Shown here: one piece after another, positions 49,201-59,487 of the stretch
Layout: every line of letters begins with the position of its first letter
Numbering within the stretch: the stretch's first letter is position 1
From: Bacteroidota bacterium
GTDB lineage: Bacteria > Bacteroidota > Bacteroidia > AKYH767-A > OLB10
Assembly (NCBI GenBank): GCA_016717325.1
Contig: JADKFV010000007.1
Coordinates: 62,001 to 126,000 of the forward strand
Reading direction: 5' to 3'
Length of the DNA: 64,000 bases
Notes under the pieces: model-generated
Told to the model about the DNA's origin: nothing
Database searches by the model: none
What the model saw: the letters and a program-made list of their open reading frames with translations, nothing else
Made by a program: the position numbers and the translations under genes

Positions 49201-50557
49201 TGCATTTTTCATAAGCACTAGCATAAATTCGCCAAAGATTTAAATATTTTTGTACATTCAATAATGTGTCGTCCTCTGCTGCACATTTATAAAGGAAAAC
49301 TAATAATTAAAGTGTCTTCTTTTTTCGAATTGCAATATTTTTATTTTCATGTAAGCCAATGCTGTATCGATGATGCTATTGCATAAATGGTCTGTTTTAC
49401 AGCCCAAGTAACTTCGGAAGTACAATTTTACAAACCACTTTTATGCTATCTATTGGTATTTGACTGAGATTGTTTTTGACATTGCTTACATACTCCTCCA
49501 ATGATATTATGAGAGAATCGGCAACTGCTACGCTCAAACTATCATGTGTAATTTGATAGCTCCATTTGGTCATATTTGAATAATCATTATAACATGCCAA
49601 ATCGCTTTTATAATTGGTAATGTTACCCAGCCATTTAATTTGAGCAATGGCTGTATTGTTGGGAGTAACCTTGAATAGTGTAGTGTCGATAGTGCCACAC
49701 GCTTCGCAAAAAACAGTGTCAAATATAGTATTAAAATTGCAACGCCATTTGAAAGTGTTGTACGATAAGCATTCTGTATAGCAAGTATCGGTTGTAACGT
49801 ATTGTCTTATAACTAAGTCGGTATTTGCAGGTATTACGGTAGGTGTATACGTACCGGCTATGAATTTTGTAAAAGTACCCGCAGTTGCAAAAGCCATACT
49901 ATCGGTAGCCGCATTTCCACACACGGCAGGGTCAATCACATCGAAATTAAAACGTATATCCATAGCGGCACTTGTATAATTGTGGTACTTAAATTCGAAA
50001 TACCGCTGTGTTAAATACGAGGTAGTAAATGCCAACGAATTGAGAGTGACGGGAAATATTTTTGGCACTATTAAATTTTGATAAATTACAACATTGTTAG
50101 CTCCATTAATTTGAAAGTAATTTTGATTGGTTGTATCGGTAAATGTTTGTGTTAAACTTACTTGTTGCGCACTGGTATCTAAGGACAAAATGGAACAGTC
50201 GACCAATATTTTATATTGAATTATTGTTGCACCTGTATCAACCTCAAAATTCATTACGCCATTGGCAGTATCAATATTAATTATGCTCACATTGCTGCTC
50301 ATATTAGTAATATGAAACGCATACAGCCTGTGATTGCCCTGAGCACAGTTGGTATCTTGCCCGGCAAATGCTATTTTTATTTTTAGTGGATGTGCTACTG
50401 TAGCAGTATCTTTAAATGTAAACACAGTATCGATACAACCTCCATAAGTAGCAGGTTGTAAGAGGGTGGCAGTTAAAGGATTTTGTGCATTTATTTTTTG
50501 TTGTGCAAATAAAATGGTAAGGAGTGAGGCAATGATAACGCAGGTAGCTTTTTTCAT
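43210..50557 (-). CDS. Giant T9SS surface protein, about 2,450 codons, split by three homopolymer indels
   Basis: Three minus-strand frames form one gene: 50557-49397 (signal peptide KKATCVIIASLLTILFAQQ), 49306-48950, and 49014-43210. Junctions near 49397-49400 (G run), about 49303 (A run) and 48960-48965 (C run) each need one base. The net correction makes the length divisible by three. Reading through gives KLLGCKTDHLCNSIIDTALAY at the first junction and YLGCDSGEF at the third. The protein has a Cys-rich N-terminal half, a DUF11-like domain (ITYTITVTANNGSAQTVTVSD), a long right-handed beta-helix (repeats such as NITNCQIAAKDKAINIFNC), and a T9SS type A sorting domain (FELLPNPASNKFDIRI to LIIAK). 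It is probably an adhesin or surface fibre. Confidence 0.78.
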
Positions 50558-50582
50558 AATAATTTTGACTTAATAGTTTTTG

Positions 50583-50613
50583 TAAATGTAGGGGAAATTT
50601 TGAAACCGAACAA
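50583..50613 (-). promoter_or_regulatory. Promoter of the giant T9SS gene
   Basis: On the minus strand, TTG (50613-50611), a 20-nt spacer and TACATTTA (50590-50583), one base from the TAnnTTTG consensus, lie about 25 nt before the ATG. Confidence 0.6.
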
Positions 50614-50704
50614 CTATTTTTGCTGTCAAGTTTTCAGGTAGCGCTACCTATTAGTAAATGGGACTCTATTGCATAATTAAGCCTTTTCAATCTAAGCAAT
50701 AATT

Positions 50705-51145
50705 TTACTTCCTCTTTGTAAACTCAAGTTCTACCAACCCGCCATTACTTGGATTGCCGGCCAGGTCAAGCACTTTGCCATCTACCTGAATAAAAGTCCA
50801 AAGGGTATTAAATCCATAAGTTGTATCGAGGTCGCGTGAGGTGAAGCCTTCAATTTTCACAGTTGGGTTTTCGAGTTTTGCATCGATGATGTAAGTTGCC
50901 GAATCCAGCGTTTTGAGGTTAATACCATTGGCTTCAATTACTTTAAGGTTTCCCGATTGAAAGCGCCAAAAAACATCGCGCCCACTGGTTGACGAACCAT
51001 AATTTGATGTGCCGGGTATGGGTTTCCAGTCGGCTTCAAGGTTTTCGCGAATAGTGGATTCCGATAATAAGGATGTTTGGCTTTCGCACGAACTTAATAT
51101 TACTGTAACGCAAAGGCTAAAAAGAATGCTGTAAATAGATTTCAT
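50705..51145 (-). CDS. Hypothetical lipoprotein
   Basis: A 146-residue protein with a lipoprotein signal peptide (SIYSILFSLCVTVILSSCES, lipobox LSSC, modified Cys about residue 20). The mature part is mostly beta-strand (DVFWRFQSGNLKVIEANGI, YIIDAKLENPTVKIEGF, GGLVELEFTKRK) and resembles the small calycin/lipocalin-like lipoproteins of Bacteroidota, but no family can be named. It lies between the surface-protein cluster and rfaE2. A TACATTTA element precedes it without a clear -33 box. Confidence 0.75.
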   Translation of the reverse strand: MKSIYSILFSLCVTVILSSCESQTSLLSESTIRENLEADWKPIPGTSNYGSSTSGRDVFWRFQSGNLKVIEANGINLKTLDSATYIIDAKLENPTVKIEGFTSRDLDTTYGFNTLWTFIQVDGKVLDLAGNPSNGGLVELEFTKRK

Positions 51146-51199
51146 AATTATGTTTTTTAAATTTTTATCACGTTGGTAAATGTAACCATAATTTTTTTT

Positions 51200-51700
51200 T
51201 CAGGAGTTATTATCACCCATTTTTTTTATGATTGCCGATGATGAAAATCCTTCAACTAAGGGTATGGAAATTACTTCACCTCCGTTATCAGCAACAAATT
51301 TACTGCCAACAATGTTTTCGATGGTATAATCGGCACCTTTAGTAAGCACATTTGGAACTATAGCTGTAATTAATTGCAAGGGGGTGTCCTCATCGAATAA
51401 AACAACGGCATCAACAAACTTTAAAGAAGCAATTACTATTGCACGTGAATGTTGCGCCACCAGAGGGCGTTGTGGACCTTTCAATCTTTTTACCGAAGCA
51501 TCGGTATTCAATCCTACTACTAATTTATGTCCCAGTGCTTTTGCTTTGTTTAAATAATCAACATGACCTACATGCAAAATATCGAAGCATCCATTTGTAA
51601 AAACTATTTTGAAATTTGAAGCGCGCCAGGAATTTAGTAATGGCAAAAAGTCTTCAACTTTGTCGAAAATAATATGTTCAATATCTACGCTATTTTGCAT
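51200..51700 (-). CDS. rfaE2: D-glycero-beta-D-manno-heptose 1-phosphate adenylyltransferase
   Basis: Transfers AMP from ATP to heptose 1-phosphate, giving the ADP-heptose precursor of the LPS inner core. The 166 residues correspond to the stand-alone C-terminal half of HldE. The nucleotidyltransferase motif FTNGCFDILHVGHVDYLNKA contains the HxGH signature, and VVGLNTDASVKRLKGPQRP is the second conserved block. The ATG lies inside the end of the flippase-like gene (11-nt overlap), so the two are co-translated. Confidence 0.93.
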   Translation of the reverse strand: MQNSVDIEHIIFDKVEDFLPLLNSWRASNFKIVFTNGCFDILHVGHVDYLNKAKALGHKLVVGLNTDASVKRLKGPQRPLVAQHSRAIVIASLKFVDAVVLFDEDTPLQLITAIVPNVLTKGADYTIENIVGSKFVADNGGEVISIPLVEGFSSSAIIKKMGDNNS

Positions 51701-52694
51701 GGCTCATTTTACTATCTCTGTCTTTTGAAACTCCCAATAATATTAACGCTACCACACCACACAAAACAATTTCTATTATTTGTGAAGTATGCAGTAATGT
51801 GGCAAAGGCAACGCCATCATCTAGTGGAACACCATATAATGCTAAGCCACTTGATACAAACAGATGATACAGCCCCACACCGCCCTGCACCGGTGCCGAC
51901 ATGGCCAGGCCACCTACAACAAGAATTAAAAAGCATTGCCGCACACCCAATGCTGATGTGGCATCCATCGAAAAGAAACATGCGTATATCATAAGGTAAT
52001 ACATCACCCAAATAAATATTGAATGGAAAATAAATAATGGAAGGTTTTTTATTTTCAATATGCTTTTCAATCCTGTGCCTATGCCACCAAGCAATTTTTT
52101 GAACCGAAAAATAAATCCGCTTTCCGATTTGTCTTTTATGATTCTTACTATTACAAAAGTAGAAGCCACAGCCGCACTCAATACTATTATCATATTGACA
52201 ATAGTAAACTTCGCTGCCATGCCTACTAAAAAATTATCATAAATAAATTTGCCCATTGTATTAAACTCGAGCAACGATACAATACCAATTGCAATAAAGA
52301 GCGATAAAACATCAAGCACCCTTTCTACTATAACGGTACCAAACAAAATATCGAAAGGGATTTTTTCTTTTTTACTTAATGCACCACATCGCGTTACTTC
52401 TCCCAGCCGGGGAAAGGCGAGGTTGGCCAGATAGGCAAACATAACTGCATACGAAGTGTTTTTTAAGAGTGGCTTGTATCCGGCAGGCTCCAGCAACATA
52501 TTCCAGCGGTAGGCACGGCTAATAAAAGCGATGAATGAAAAAACCGCAGAAAGAATAACCCATCCAAAGCGGGCATTCTTTATTTTTTCCCAAATATGGC
52601 TTAAGTCCATACCTCGGAAAGTAAGCCACAGCATAAGCCCGCCCAAGCCAAGCATAAGTGTATATTTGATAATGTTTACAACAGTTTTATTCAA
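51690..52694 (-). CDS. Flippase-like membrane protein (LPG synthase TM-domain family)
   Basis: A 334-residue integral membrane protein with about eight segments, of the lysylphosphatidylglycerol synthase transmembrane / UPF0104 family. Recognisable parts are GGLMLWLTFRGMDLSHIW, SRAYRWNMLLEPAGYKP, the LAFPRLGEVTRCGAL loop and APVQGGVGLYHLFVSSG. There is no catalytic synthase domain, so it more likely moves a lipid or lipid-linked sugar across the membrane. Overlap with rfaE2 and proximity to the O-antigen ligase-like gene fit an envelope role, but the substrate is not known. Confidence 0.88.
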   Translation of the reverse strand: MNKTVVNIIKYTLMLGLGGLMLWLTFRGMDLSHIWEKIKNARFGWVILSAVFSFIAFISRAYRWNMLLEPAGYKPLLKNTSYAVMFAYLANLAFPRLGEVTRCGALSKKEKIPFDILFGTVIVERVLDVLSLFIAIGIVSLLEFNTMGKFIYDNFLVGMAAKFTIVNMIIVLSAAVASTFVIVRIIKDKSESGFIFRFKKLLGGIGTGLKSILKIKNLPLFIFHSIFIWVMYYLMIYACFFSMDATSALGVRQCFLILVVGGLAMSAPVQGGVGLYHLFVSSGLALYGVPLDDGVAFATLLHTSQIIEIVLCGVVALILLGVSKDRDSKMSHAK

Positions 52695-52763
52695 CTATAT
52701 ATTTTTTGTGTTTAAGCAATTATAAAAATCGTTATGTAACAAAAGTAAATTTTAAAATTCGTT

Positions 52764-53615
52764 TTACAACACTGTATTGTCAATGAGGCGTGTTTTCGAA
52801 ACAGTAACTGCAGTGCATACACGTTGCTCTTCGCATTCGTCCCAGTTATTTAAAGGCTGTAATGTTTTCGAATTTACAAATTCTATGTATTCCACTTTTA
52901 AGTAAGGTGAAGAATTTATGCGGTTGGTGGCCCAGGCTTTTACCTCGTATACAGTCATAGTTAATTTCTTGTTCCTGCATTGCGAAATGGTGTCGTAAAT
53001 CAGTGGTGCATCTTTACGTTCATCGGGTGTAAGGTGAATATTGCGCGAGCTAAAAGCAAGGCCATCTTCTTCGCGAACAGTATGGCAAGGCATAATCTCT
53101 ACAGGCATATTAAATGCATGTGTCATATATTTTATGATGGCCAATTGCTGAAAATCCTTTTCGCCAAAAAAAGCTACATCGGGATTCACAATTTCGAAAA
53201 GGCTTTTTACAATAGTAACCACACCGGCAAAATGCCCCGGTCTGTGTTCTCCTTCCATCACTTTATCCAACCCTTGTAAGTCAAGCTGTGTTGTTATCAG
53301 TCCATCAGGATACATTTCATTTATCGATGGAAAAAAAATAACATCGCAGGCTGTGGTTTCAAGCATGGCTTTATCGGTATCGAATGTGCGGGGATATTTT
53401 TTTAAATCGTCAGGGTTGTTGAATTGTGTAGGGTTTACAAAAATACTTACCACCGTAACATCACAATTTTTTACCGAACTATTTATGAGGCTTATATGGC
53501 CAATATGTAATGCACCCATAGTGGGAACAAAACCAATTGTTTTGCGCTGGGCCTTACACTCAGCGGCAAAATTTTTCATTTCATGGGCCGAAGTGATTAT
53601 CTGAATTTCTTTCAT
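52764..53615 (-). CDS. panC: Pantothenate synthetase
   Basis: Joins pantoate and beta-alanine with ATP to make pantothenate, the precursor of coenzyme A. The 283-residue length is normal. Motifs are FVPTMGALHIGHISLI (HxGH), VSIFVNPTQFNNPDDL, FFGEKDFQQLAIIKYM and the KMSKS-like GLAFSSRNIHLTPDE. No panB or panD lies next to it. It is followed after 69 nt by the flippase-like gene on the same strand and preceded at 42 nt by the S41 protease gene, so it may belong to a loose transcription unit. Confidence 0.96.
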   Translation of the reverse strand: MKEIQIITSAHEMKNFAAECKAQRKTIGFVPTMGALHIGHISLINSSVKNCDVTVVSIFVNPTQFNNPDDLKKYPRTFDTDKAMLETTACDVIFFPSINEMYPDGLITTQLDLQGLDKVMEGEHRPGHFAGVVTIVKSLFEIVNPDVAFFGEKDFQQLAIIKYMTHAFNMPVEIMPCHTVREEDGLAFSSRNIHLTPDERKDAPLIYDTISQCRNKKLTMTVYEVKAWATNRINSSPYLKVEYIEFVNSKTLQPLNNWDECEEQRVCTAVTVSKTRLIDNTVL

Positions 53616-53657
53616 CTGATGCTTTTAGGATTTTCTTAAATGAAAAATTGCAATAAT

Positions 53658-55250
53658 TTAATTTACCAGTTCCAGTGCTTTGGTAATCGTTTTGTCTTGC
53701 TGATTCAATACGCGGTAATATCCATCAGTACGCCATAATTGACGTGCTATAAGCGCTTTACTTAACATAGCGATCTGGTTTTTACAACCGGCCAGTTCGT
53801 TTGGTTTGTATTGTATTTTTTCTTTTTCGGCTTTGGCTAAAATTGATTTCAAAAAATTATCGGGCAACACAAAGCCTTCCATATATTCTTTTATTCCTAT
53901 AAACGAATTGAGATATTTTCGATTGCCATCTACATAATCATATACAGCATTATTGATAAGGCCGGCACCCAAAAGTTGCTCGTATAAATTATTGCGAAAC
54001 GAAGTATCGAGCGGAACAAAATAATCGGGCATAATGCCACCACCACCATACACTGTTTTACCACCTGGCGTTTTAAACTTCAATGAATCAGGAAATTTAA
54101 TACTATCCTTTTCCAATAATTCACCATGCTTATATCGCTCGTAAACCTCGTTGTTATATTCACTGTAACCATGCTCGTAGGGTTTTTGAATGCTGCGCCC
54201 CGTGGGAGTATAATATCGCGCAACGGTAAGGCGTATGGCCGAACCATCGGGCAGGTTTGCCTGTTCCTGTACAAGGCCTTTGCCAAACGACCTGCGGCCA
54301 ATGATGGTAGCCTTATCCCAGTCTTGCAACGCACCGGCCACAATTTCCGATGCCGATGCACTGCCTTCATCTATCAATAAATAAACTTTGCCCTTTTCGA
54401 AATCGCCTTTCGAAGTAGCTTTATATTCTTGCTTGGGTCGCGAACGTCCTTTGGTGTAAACAATCATTTTCGATTTTTCTAAAAACTCATCGGCAATGTC
54501 AACTGCGGCATCCATGTATCCTCCGGGATTACCGCGCAAGTCAAGCACAAGATTTTGCATGCCTTTTTGCTTCAGATCGAGCAAAGCCTTGTGAAATTCG
54601 TCAAATGTGGTTGCGCCAAATCTGCTCAATTTTATATATCCTGTTTGTGGTGTAAGAAGATAAGATGCATCGAGACTATTGAGAGGAATTTGTCCACGTT
54701 TTATATTTATGGTTATAAGCCCATTTGAATTACGCCTGAAAATTTCTACTTTAACCATGGTGCCACCTTCACCACGCAGCGTATGCATCACACTATCGTT
54801 AGTAATTTTTGGCCCGGTAAAATTTTCACCATCTACTTTCACAATTCTGTCACCGGCCTGAATGCCCACTTCGTCCGATGGTCCGCCCGGCACTACTGCT
54901 ACCACCATTACACTGTCGTCCTGTATATGAAACTCAATACCCACACCTTCAAAATTTCCTTGCAGACCTTCGTTGGCATCGGCAAAATCTTCTGCAGGTA
55001 TAAATGCAGAATGCGGATCGAGATTTTCGAGCATCGATACAATAGAGCTGTTTACCAGTTCGGTTTCCTGTATGGTATCAACATATTCATCTTCGATGTA
55101 TTTAAGCACATCGCCCACTTTTCGAAAGCCCGATACTTTTCCCGGGCTTACAATGTTTTGTGTTATCTCCGGATTGGCAAGGTATTTCCCTACAAAAATT
55201 CCCCCTACAATTAACACCGCATATATTATCGGTTGAAGCGCTTTATTCAT
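53658..55250 (-). CDS. S41-family C-terminal processing peptidase (CtpA-like)
   Basis: Periplasmic serine protease of 530 residues with an N-terminal membrane anchor or signal (ALQPIIYAVLIVGGIFVGKY). A PDZ domain follows (GVGIEFHIQDDSVMVVAVVP, DEVGIQAGDRIVKVDG), then the S41 catalytic domain: GYIKLSRFGATTFDEF, VLDLRGNPGGYMDAAVD, the catalytic Ser in DEGSASASEIVAGAL and Lys in RRSFGKGLVQEQ. It trims or degrades envelope proteins from their C-termini. The dCMP deaminase gene upstream on the same strand is its usual Bacteroidota neighbour. Confidence 0.95.
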   Translation of the reverse strand: MNKALQPIIYAVLIVGGIFVGKYLANPEITQNIVSPGKVSGFRKVGDVLKYIEDEYVDTIQETELVNSSIVSMLENLDPHSAFIPAEDFADANEGLQGNFEGVGIEFHIQDDSVMVVAVVPGGPSDEVGIQAGDRIVKVDGENFTGPKITNDSVMHTLRGEGGTMVKVEIFRRNSNGLITINIKRGQIPLNSLDASYLLTPQTGYIKLSRFGATTFDEFHKALLDLKQKGMQNLVLDLRGNPGGYMDAAVDIADEFLEKSKMIVYTKGRSRPKQEYKATSKGDFEKGKVYLLIDEGSASASEIVAGALQDWDKATIIGRRSFGKGLVQEQANLPDGSAIRLTVARYYTPTGRSIQKPYEHGYSEYNNEVYERYKHGELLEKDSIKFPDSLKFKTPGGKTVYGGGGIMPDYFVPLDTSFRNNLYEQLLGAGLINNAVYDYVDGNRKYLNSFIGIKEYMEGFVLPDNFLKSILAKAEKEKIQYKPNELAGCKNQIAMLSKALIARQLWRTDGYYRVLNQQDKTITKALELVN

Positions 55251-55432
55251 TGTTATTTTTTTCTTTCTTATTTAAAAATAATTTGTCGAACGGAAACTGT
55301 TATTTCTGATGTTTAAGATTTCGCCTTTACCAGATTTTGAACAATCTCAATTCGGTTTTATGCAAAGTGTTGTAATAAAAAAATACTCTATCGTTCATCA
55401 GAATTGCAAAACAGTTTAGTAGTCATCATGTT

Positions 55433-55905
55433 TTAAATGGTATCACTATTTTCCTTTTCATACTGATGCACTTCCACACCAAAGCGTTGCAAAAAATCGA
55501 TGCCCTCATCCAAATCTATTCCTTTAAAGTGAGCATAGGAATCGAGGTAAAAAACTTTTTTTATACCAAGCGTGTAGATAGTGCGGGCACAGGCAAGGCA
55601 AGGCGATAAAGTAACATACAAGGTGGCACCTGCTATTTCCATTTTATTTTTTGCAGCATATAAAATGGCGTTTTCTTCGGCATGCAACGCCAATGAACAA
55701 CCGCCTTTGTGCGAACGGGCACAACCTGTTTGGGGCCATACCTCATCGCAGTTATGCGTGCCGGCTGGAGGACCATTGTATCCCAACGAAATAATGCGTG
55801 TATCGCGGGTAAGCACTGCCCCTACTTTTGCTTTTACACAATGCGATCGTAAGGCAAGGTTTGCGCAAGCTCCATATATATTTTATCGAAACTGGGTCGA
55901 CTCAT
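55433..55905 (-). CDS. dCMP deaminase family protein (one frameshift)
   Basis: Zn-dependent deoxycytidylate deaminase (ComEB-like), which makes dUMP for thymidylate synthesis. The active site is HAEENAI plus PCLACARTI. The intact frame begins only at residue 'MLTRDTRIIS'. Upstream, the ATG at 55905 reads MSRPSFDKIYMELAQTL and then shifts near 55860, where one G of a GG pair is missing; beyond it the frame reads ALRSHCVKAKVGAVLTRDTR. With the base restored the gene is 158 codons, the normal size. The frame error would otherwise hide the first 40 residues. Confidence 0.9.
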
Positions 55906-56067
55906 TTTTGCTATTGATGTATTTTAAATATTGCGCTTTTCAAAAGTGACGCGAAATAAAGTTTTTTCGGCCACAATCCGAATTATTGACAGCTATTTAT
56001 CATTTCGATAACAAAATAATTTTGTTGTTATTGCGTTGGTTCAATAGCATAGTCAAAACCCCTACAG

Positions 56068-57648
56068 TTGAATTCCTTGTCATACTCTTTACAGTCGCGC
56101 AAACAAGTTGCTTTAGTCTTGTATCTTTTTGGCTTAATACTTATGGCAATTTCCATGTCATCGTCAAACTTTGGCATGAGTGTATCGCAAATAATAATTG
56201 GAGTAGCGTGGCTAATTCAAGGCGATTATAAAGACAGACTACTGTCCATAAAACATCACAAAAGCATTTGGGTATTTTGGATAATTTATGCAATTCATAT
56301 TATCGGTTGCTTTTATAGCACCGATTTGCAATATGCCATGAATGACTTGCGCGGGAAGGTGCCACTTTTTATTTTTCCTTTTTTGATTCTTACAATGCCT
56401 GTATTAACCAAAAGGCAATACCATTTAATTTTACAATTCTTCGTTGCGGGTGTAATTGTATCATCCATCATTTCGTTTTTTGTTTGGCTGCGAATTATCC
56501 CTGCAAAAATTCGCGATACGCGCGACATCTCTATTTTTATTTCTCACATCAGGCTTTCGCTCATGGTGGTGTTGGCCATTTTTATTTCGTCATATTTTGC
56601 TTTTTTATCAAAGTATTATTTAAAAAAAATAGGATGGACGGCTGCGGCAATATGGTTGATTATTTTTCTTTTTATTCTCGAATCGCTGACTGGACTTTTT
56701 ATTATGTGTGTGATATTGTTTGTATTAGCAGGAATTCAGCTGGTAAGAAGTAAAAAATATATTCCATTGTCTTTGATGTTTTTGTTGGCAGCATGCACAA
56801 TTGTTTGGAGTAGTTTTTACTTCATTAATCAAATGAATGCATTGGGAAATTGTAATGAAAACGAAAGTCCCCCTACCGAAAAATATACGCCCAACGGAAA
56901 CCTCTATCAACATGTACAATCTTACAAAGGGTGCGAAAATGGAAATCGTCTTGGCTGGTATATTAACTGGAACGAATTGCGAAAATCGTGGAACGAGCGC
57001 AGCAAATTTTCGTTCGATAGCCTCGATAATAGAAAGCAACCATTACCCTATACGTTGATTCGATACTTAACATCGAAAAATTTGCACAAAGATAGTGCAG
57101 GTGTATACGCGCTTAGCAACGATGATTTAAAAGCCGTGGAACAAGGCATTGCTAACTGCACTCATGTAGATATGAATGGGTTGCAATTGCGCTTTGTTGA
57201 AATTGCTTACGAACTAAACCAATACAAAAAAACCGGCAACGCCAGTGGCTTCTCCATAGCACAACGTATTGAATATAACAAAGGCTCGTGGAATATTTTA
57301 AAACACCATTTGCTTTTTGGCGTAGGCACAGGCGACAATAAAATTGCTTTTGAAAATTACTATAACACAACAAATTCGAAACTAGGGCAACAGTGGCGAT
57401 TGCGATCGCACAATCAATATATGGCTATTGCTGTTTCGTTTGGTATGGTTGGTTTAGCACTTTTTATTTTTGCTCTGCTCTATCCTGTTATAAAACTAAA
57501 CGCACACCGTCATTTTATTTTTCTTGTTTTCTTTACCATTTCATTACTCTCATTTTTCAACGAAGACACATTAGAAACCCAAGCCGGCATTACATTTTTT
57601 ATTTTTTTCTATGCTGTTATTTTGTGGGGGTATTTGAGGAAAGTGTAA
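56068..57648 (+). CDS. O-antigen ligase-like membrane protein
   Basis: A polytopic membrane protein of about 526 residues with ten or more segments and a large periplasmic loop (about residues 255-430). The Wzy/WaaL-type signature is seen after that loop in LLFGVGTGDNKIAF and RSHNQYMAIAVSFGMVGLAL. Members ligate O-antigen or other polysaccharides to lipid carriers or polymerise them. The start is uncertain: TTG 56068 is the first in this frame, while an alternative frame from 55986 also looks coding at its beginning, so a frameshift at the 5' end is possible. It converges on lnt with 35 nt between them. Confidence 0.85.
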   Translation: MNSLSYSLQSRKQVALVLYLFGLILMAISMSSSNFGMSVSQIIIGVAWLIQGDYKDRLLSIKHHKSIWVFWIIYAIHIIGCFYSTDLQYAMNDLRGKVPLFIFPFLILTMPVLTKRQYHLILQFFVAGVIVSSIISFFVWLRIIPAKIRDTRDISIFISHIRLSLMVVLAIFISSYFAFLSKYYLKKIGWTAAAIWLIIFLFILESLTGLFIMCVILFVLAGIQLVRSKKYIPLSLMFLLAACTIVWSSFYFINQMNALGNCNENESPPTEKYTPNGNLYQHVQSYKGCENGNRLGWYINWNELRKSWNERSKFSFDSLDNRKQPLPYTLIRYLTSKNLHKDSAGVYALSNDDLKAVEQGIANCTHVDMNGLQLRFVEIAYELNQYKKTGNASGFSIAQRIEYNKGSWNILKHHLLFGVGTGDNKIAFENYYNTTNSKLGQQWRLRSHNQYMAIAVSFGMVGLALFIFALLYPVIKLNAHRHFIFLVFFTISLLSFFNEDTLETQAGITFFIFFYAVILWGYLRKV

Positions 57649-57683
57649 TACTTGTCAAAGAATAGAAAACTAATTGTGCCTAA

Positions 57684-59297
57684 TTAGTTAGCTTTATTTC
57701 TAAAAGTAATAGCACCACACCATAACAAAGCCACCAAACTTAAAAAGCAACAAATAATTGCAATGGCATCGCCAGTGCGTGCGTATACTGTCATAGTTGT
57801 ATTGGCGTTTATAGTTTGTTTCAACACATCTGTCTGCCACCATTGTGCTTGTTGCACAATATCGCCCCGCTGATTTATGAAGCACGATACACCGGTATTA
57901 GCGCTACGGGCAATGCTTCTGCGCATTTCTATTGCGCGCAACCTGGCATACTGCAAATGCTGACGGTAGCCGGGAGTATTCCCCCACCATCCATCGTTGG
58001 TAATTATAAAAATCAAGTCGGATCCTTTGCGTACATATTTACCTACATACTTTCCGTAAATAGACTCGTAACAAATAACAGGGGCAATGGTGTGCTTTTG
58101 CGTTTTGAATACACTTACATCATTTTGATTTCCCAGGCTGCCCGAAGCCCCACCGAGGTCAATGGCAAACTGTTCCATGTGTTTGAAAATAAATTCGAAA
58201 GGCATCTTCTCTACACCCGGCACTAATTTGCTTTTATGGTATATCTGAATGCTATCGGTAGCATCAATTTGCAATGCAGTGTTATACGAATCATAGTAAT
58301 CATCCGTTTCGGAAAATTTGCGTGCTGTTACAGATTTATTTTCTCCTTTACGATAAAACTTATCGGTAGCTGCACCTGTAACAATACTTAGTTGAGGATA
58401 TTGCTTTACAAGATTTTGCATTAAGCGTATGGTACGGTGGTTGTATAATTGTTCTTCCCAAATACCCGATGCAATAGCCGTTTCGGGCGTTACATAATAA
58501 TCTGTAGTTGTATCAATTTTAGTTGAGGCCAGCTTCAACATCGTTTCGATATGTGAAAAATTATCGCCCACAAATTTTTCGTTATATGGGTCAACGTTTG
58601 GTTGCGCTACAACAATATTTACAGGATTAATTTTTTCGGTGTAAGTGAAATAAAGTGTGTATGATAAAACAAGAGGAAAAATAATTACACTAAGTGCTAA
58701 GCGGAAATATTTTTTTGCCAGCGGCTGTGCATGATGTTTTATAGCCAGGAATATAAAAATGTTTGTTGCCCAAGTCCAAATGGTACCTCCGCTAAAGCCT
58801 GTATACTCGTACCATTGCACACACTTGTACCATGCTGCCCAGCCATTGGCAAGGGTTAGCCATGGCCACGATAAATCCCAATCCATGTGCATATACTCGA
58901 ACGATAACCAAAACACGGGTAAAAGAAAATATGCCAAATCACTCTTCAAAATTTTATGGCATTTATAAAACAACCAAAACACAGTTGCCATAAAAAGTGA
59001 ATTTAAAACAATGGCCATTATCACTCCAAATGCACTGGCATTCCACACCCACCACGTGGTAAACAAATTGAACAACACAAATGTGAAATAGAAATAACGA
59101 AATGGAGATTTGCCATTTTGATCGGAGTGGTTATAAAACCTCCACTCGATAATAAGCAAAGGGATAAATGCCACCCACAATAGTGGAGCCACGCCATTTG
59201 CCGGCCACGCTGCCCATAGCAATACACCGGTAAAAGTACTTAGTACGGAGTTATTTATTCTCATCGATGAAACGAAACCGCTTTTTTGTTGTGTCAT
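57684..59297 (-). CDS. lnt: Apolipoprotein N-acyltransferase
   Basis: Adds the third acyl chain to the N-terminal Cys of lipoproteins at the inner membrane. An N-terminal half with about eight membrane segments is followed by the nitrilase-like periplasmic domain. Its catalytic triad is visible: Glu in YVTPETAIASG, Lys in IYHKSKLVPGVEKMPFE and Cys in VICYESIYG. The C-terminal membrane anchor is at the end. The start at 59297 (MTQQKSGFVSSM) is preferred; an upstream ATG at 59375 adds an unlikely 26 residues. An 8-bp inverted repeat (57668-57689) overlaps the stop region and may end transcription of both convergent genes. Confidence 0.94.
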   Translation of the reverse strand: MTQQKSGFVSSMRINNSVLSTFTGVLLWAAWPANGVAPLLWVAFIPLLIIEWRFYNHSDQNGKSPFRYFYFTFVLFNLFTTWWVWNASAFGVIMAIVLNSLFMATVFWLFYKCHKILKSDLAYFLLPVFWLSFEYMHMDWDLSWPWLTLANGWAAWYKCVQWYEYTGFSGGTIWTWATNIFIFLAIKHHAQPLAKKYFRLALSVIIFPLVLSYTLYFTYTEKINPVNIVVAQPNVDPYNEKFVGDNFSHIETMLKLASTKIDTTTDYYVTPETAIASGIWEEQLYNHRTIRLMQNLVKQYPQLSIVTGAATDKFYRKGENKSVTARKFSETDDYYDSYNTALQIDATDSIQIYHKSKLVPGVEKMPFEFIFKHMEQFAIDLGGASGSLGNQNDVSVFKTQKHTIAPVICYESIYGKYVGKYVRKGSDLIFIITNDGWWGNTPGYRQHLQYARLRAIEMRRSIARSANTGVSCFINQRGDIVQQAQWWQTDVLKQTINANTTMTVYARTGDAIAIICCFLSLVALLWCGAITFRNKAN

Positions 59298-59487
59298 ATT
59301 TTGTGCAGCAAAGAAATGGTTTTTTGAGTGAGTATGGCGGTAATTTATTTTCCTCCTTTTTAAAAGCAATTGCAATATTGCTTAAAGATTTTCGACTTAA
59401 AAGTTGTGACCTAAATTGAATAATGTCATCTTCAAGACATTGCGATTTTATAATAAATGCGTTACTTGCAATTAATTAATAAAAATT

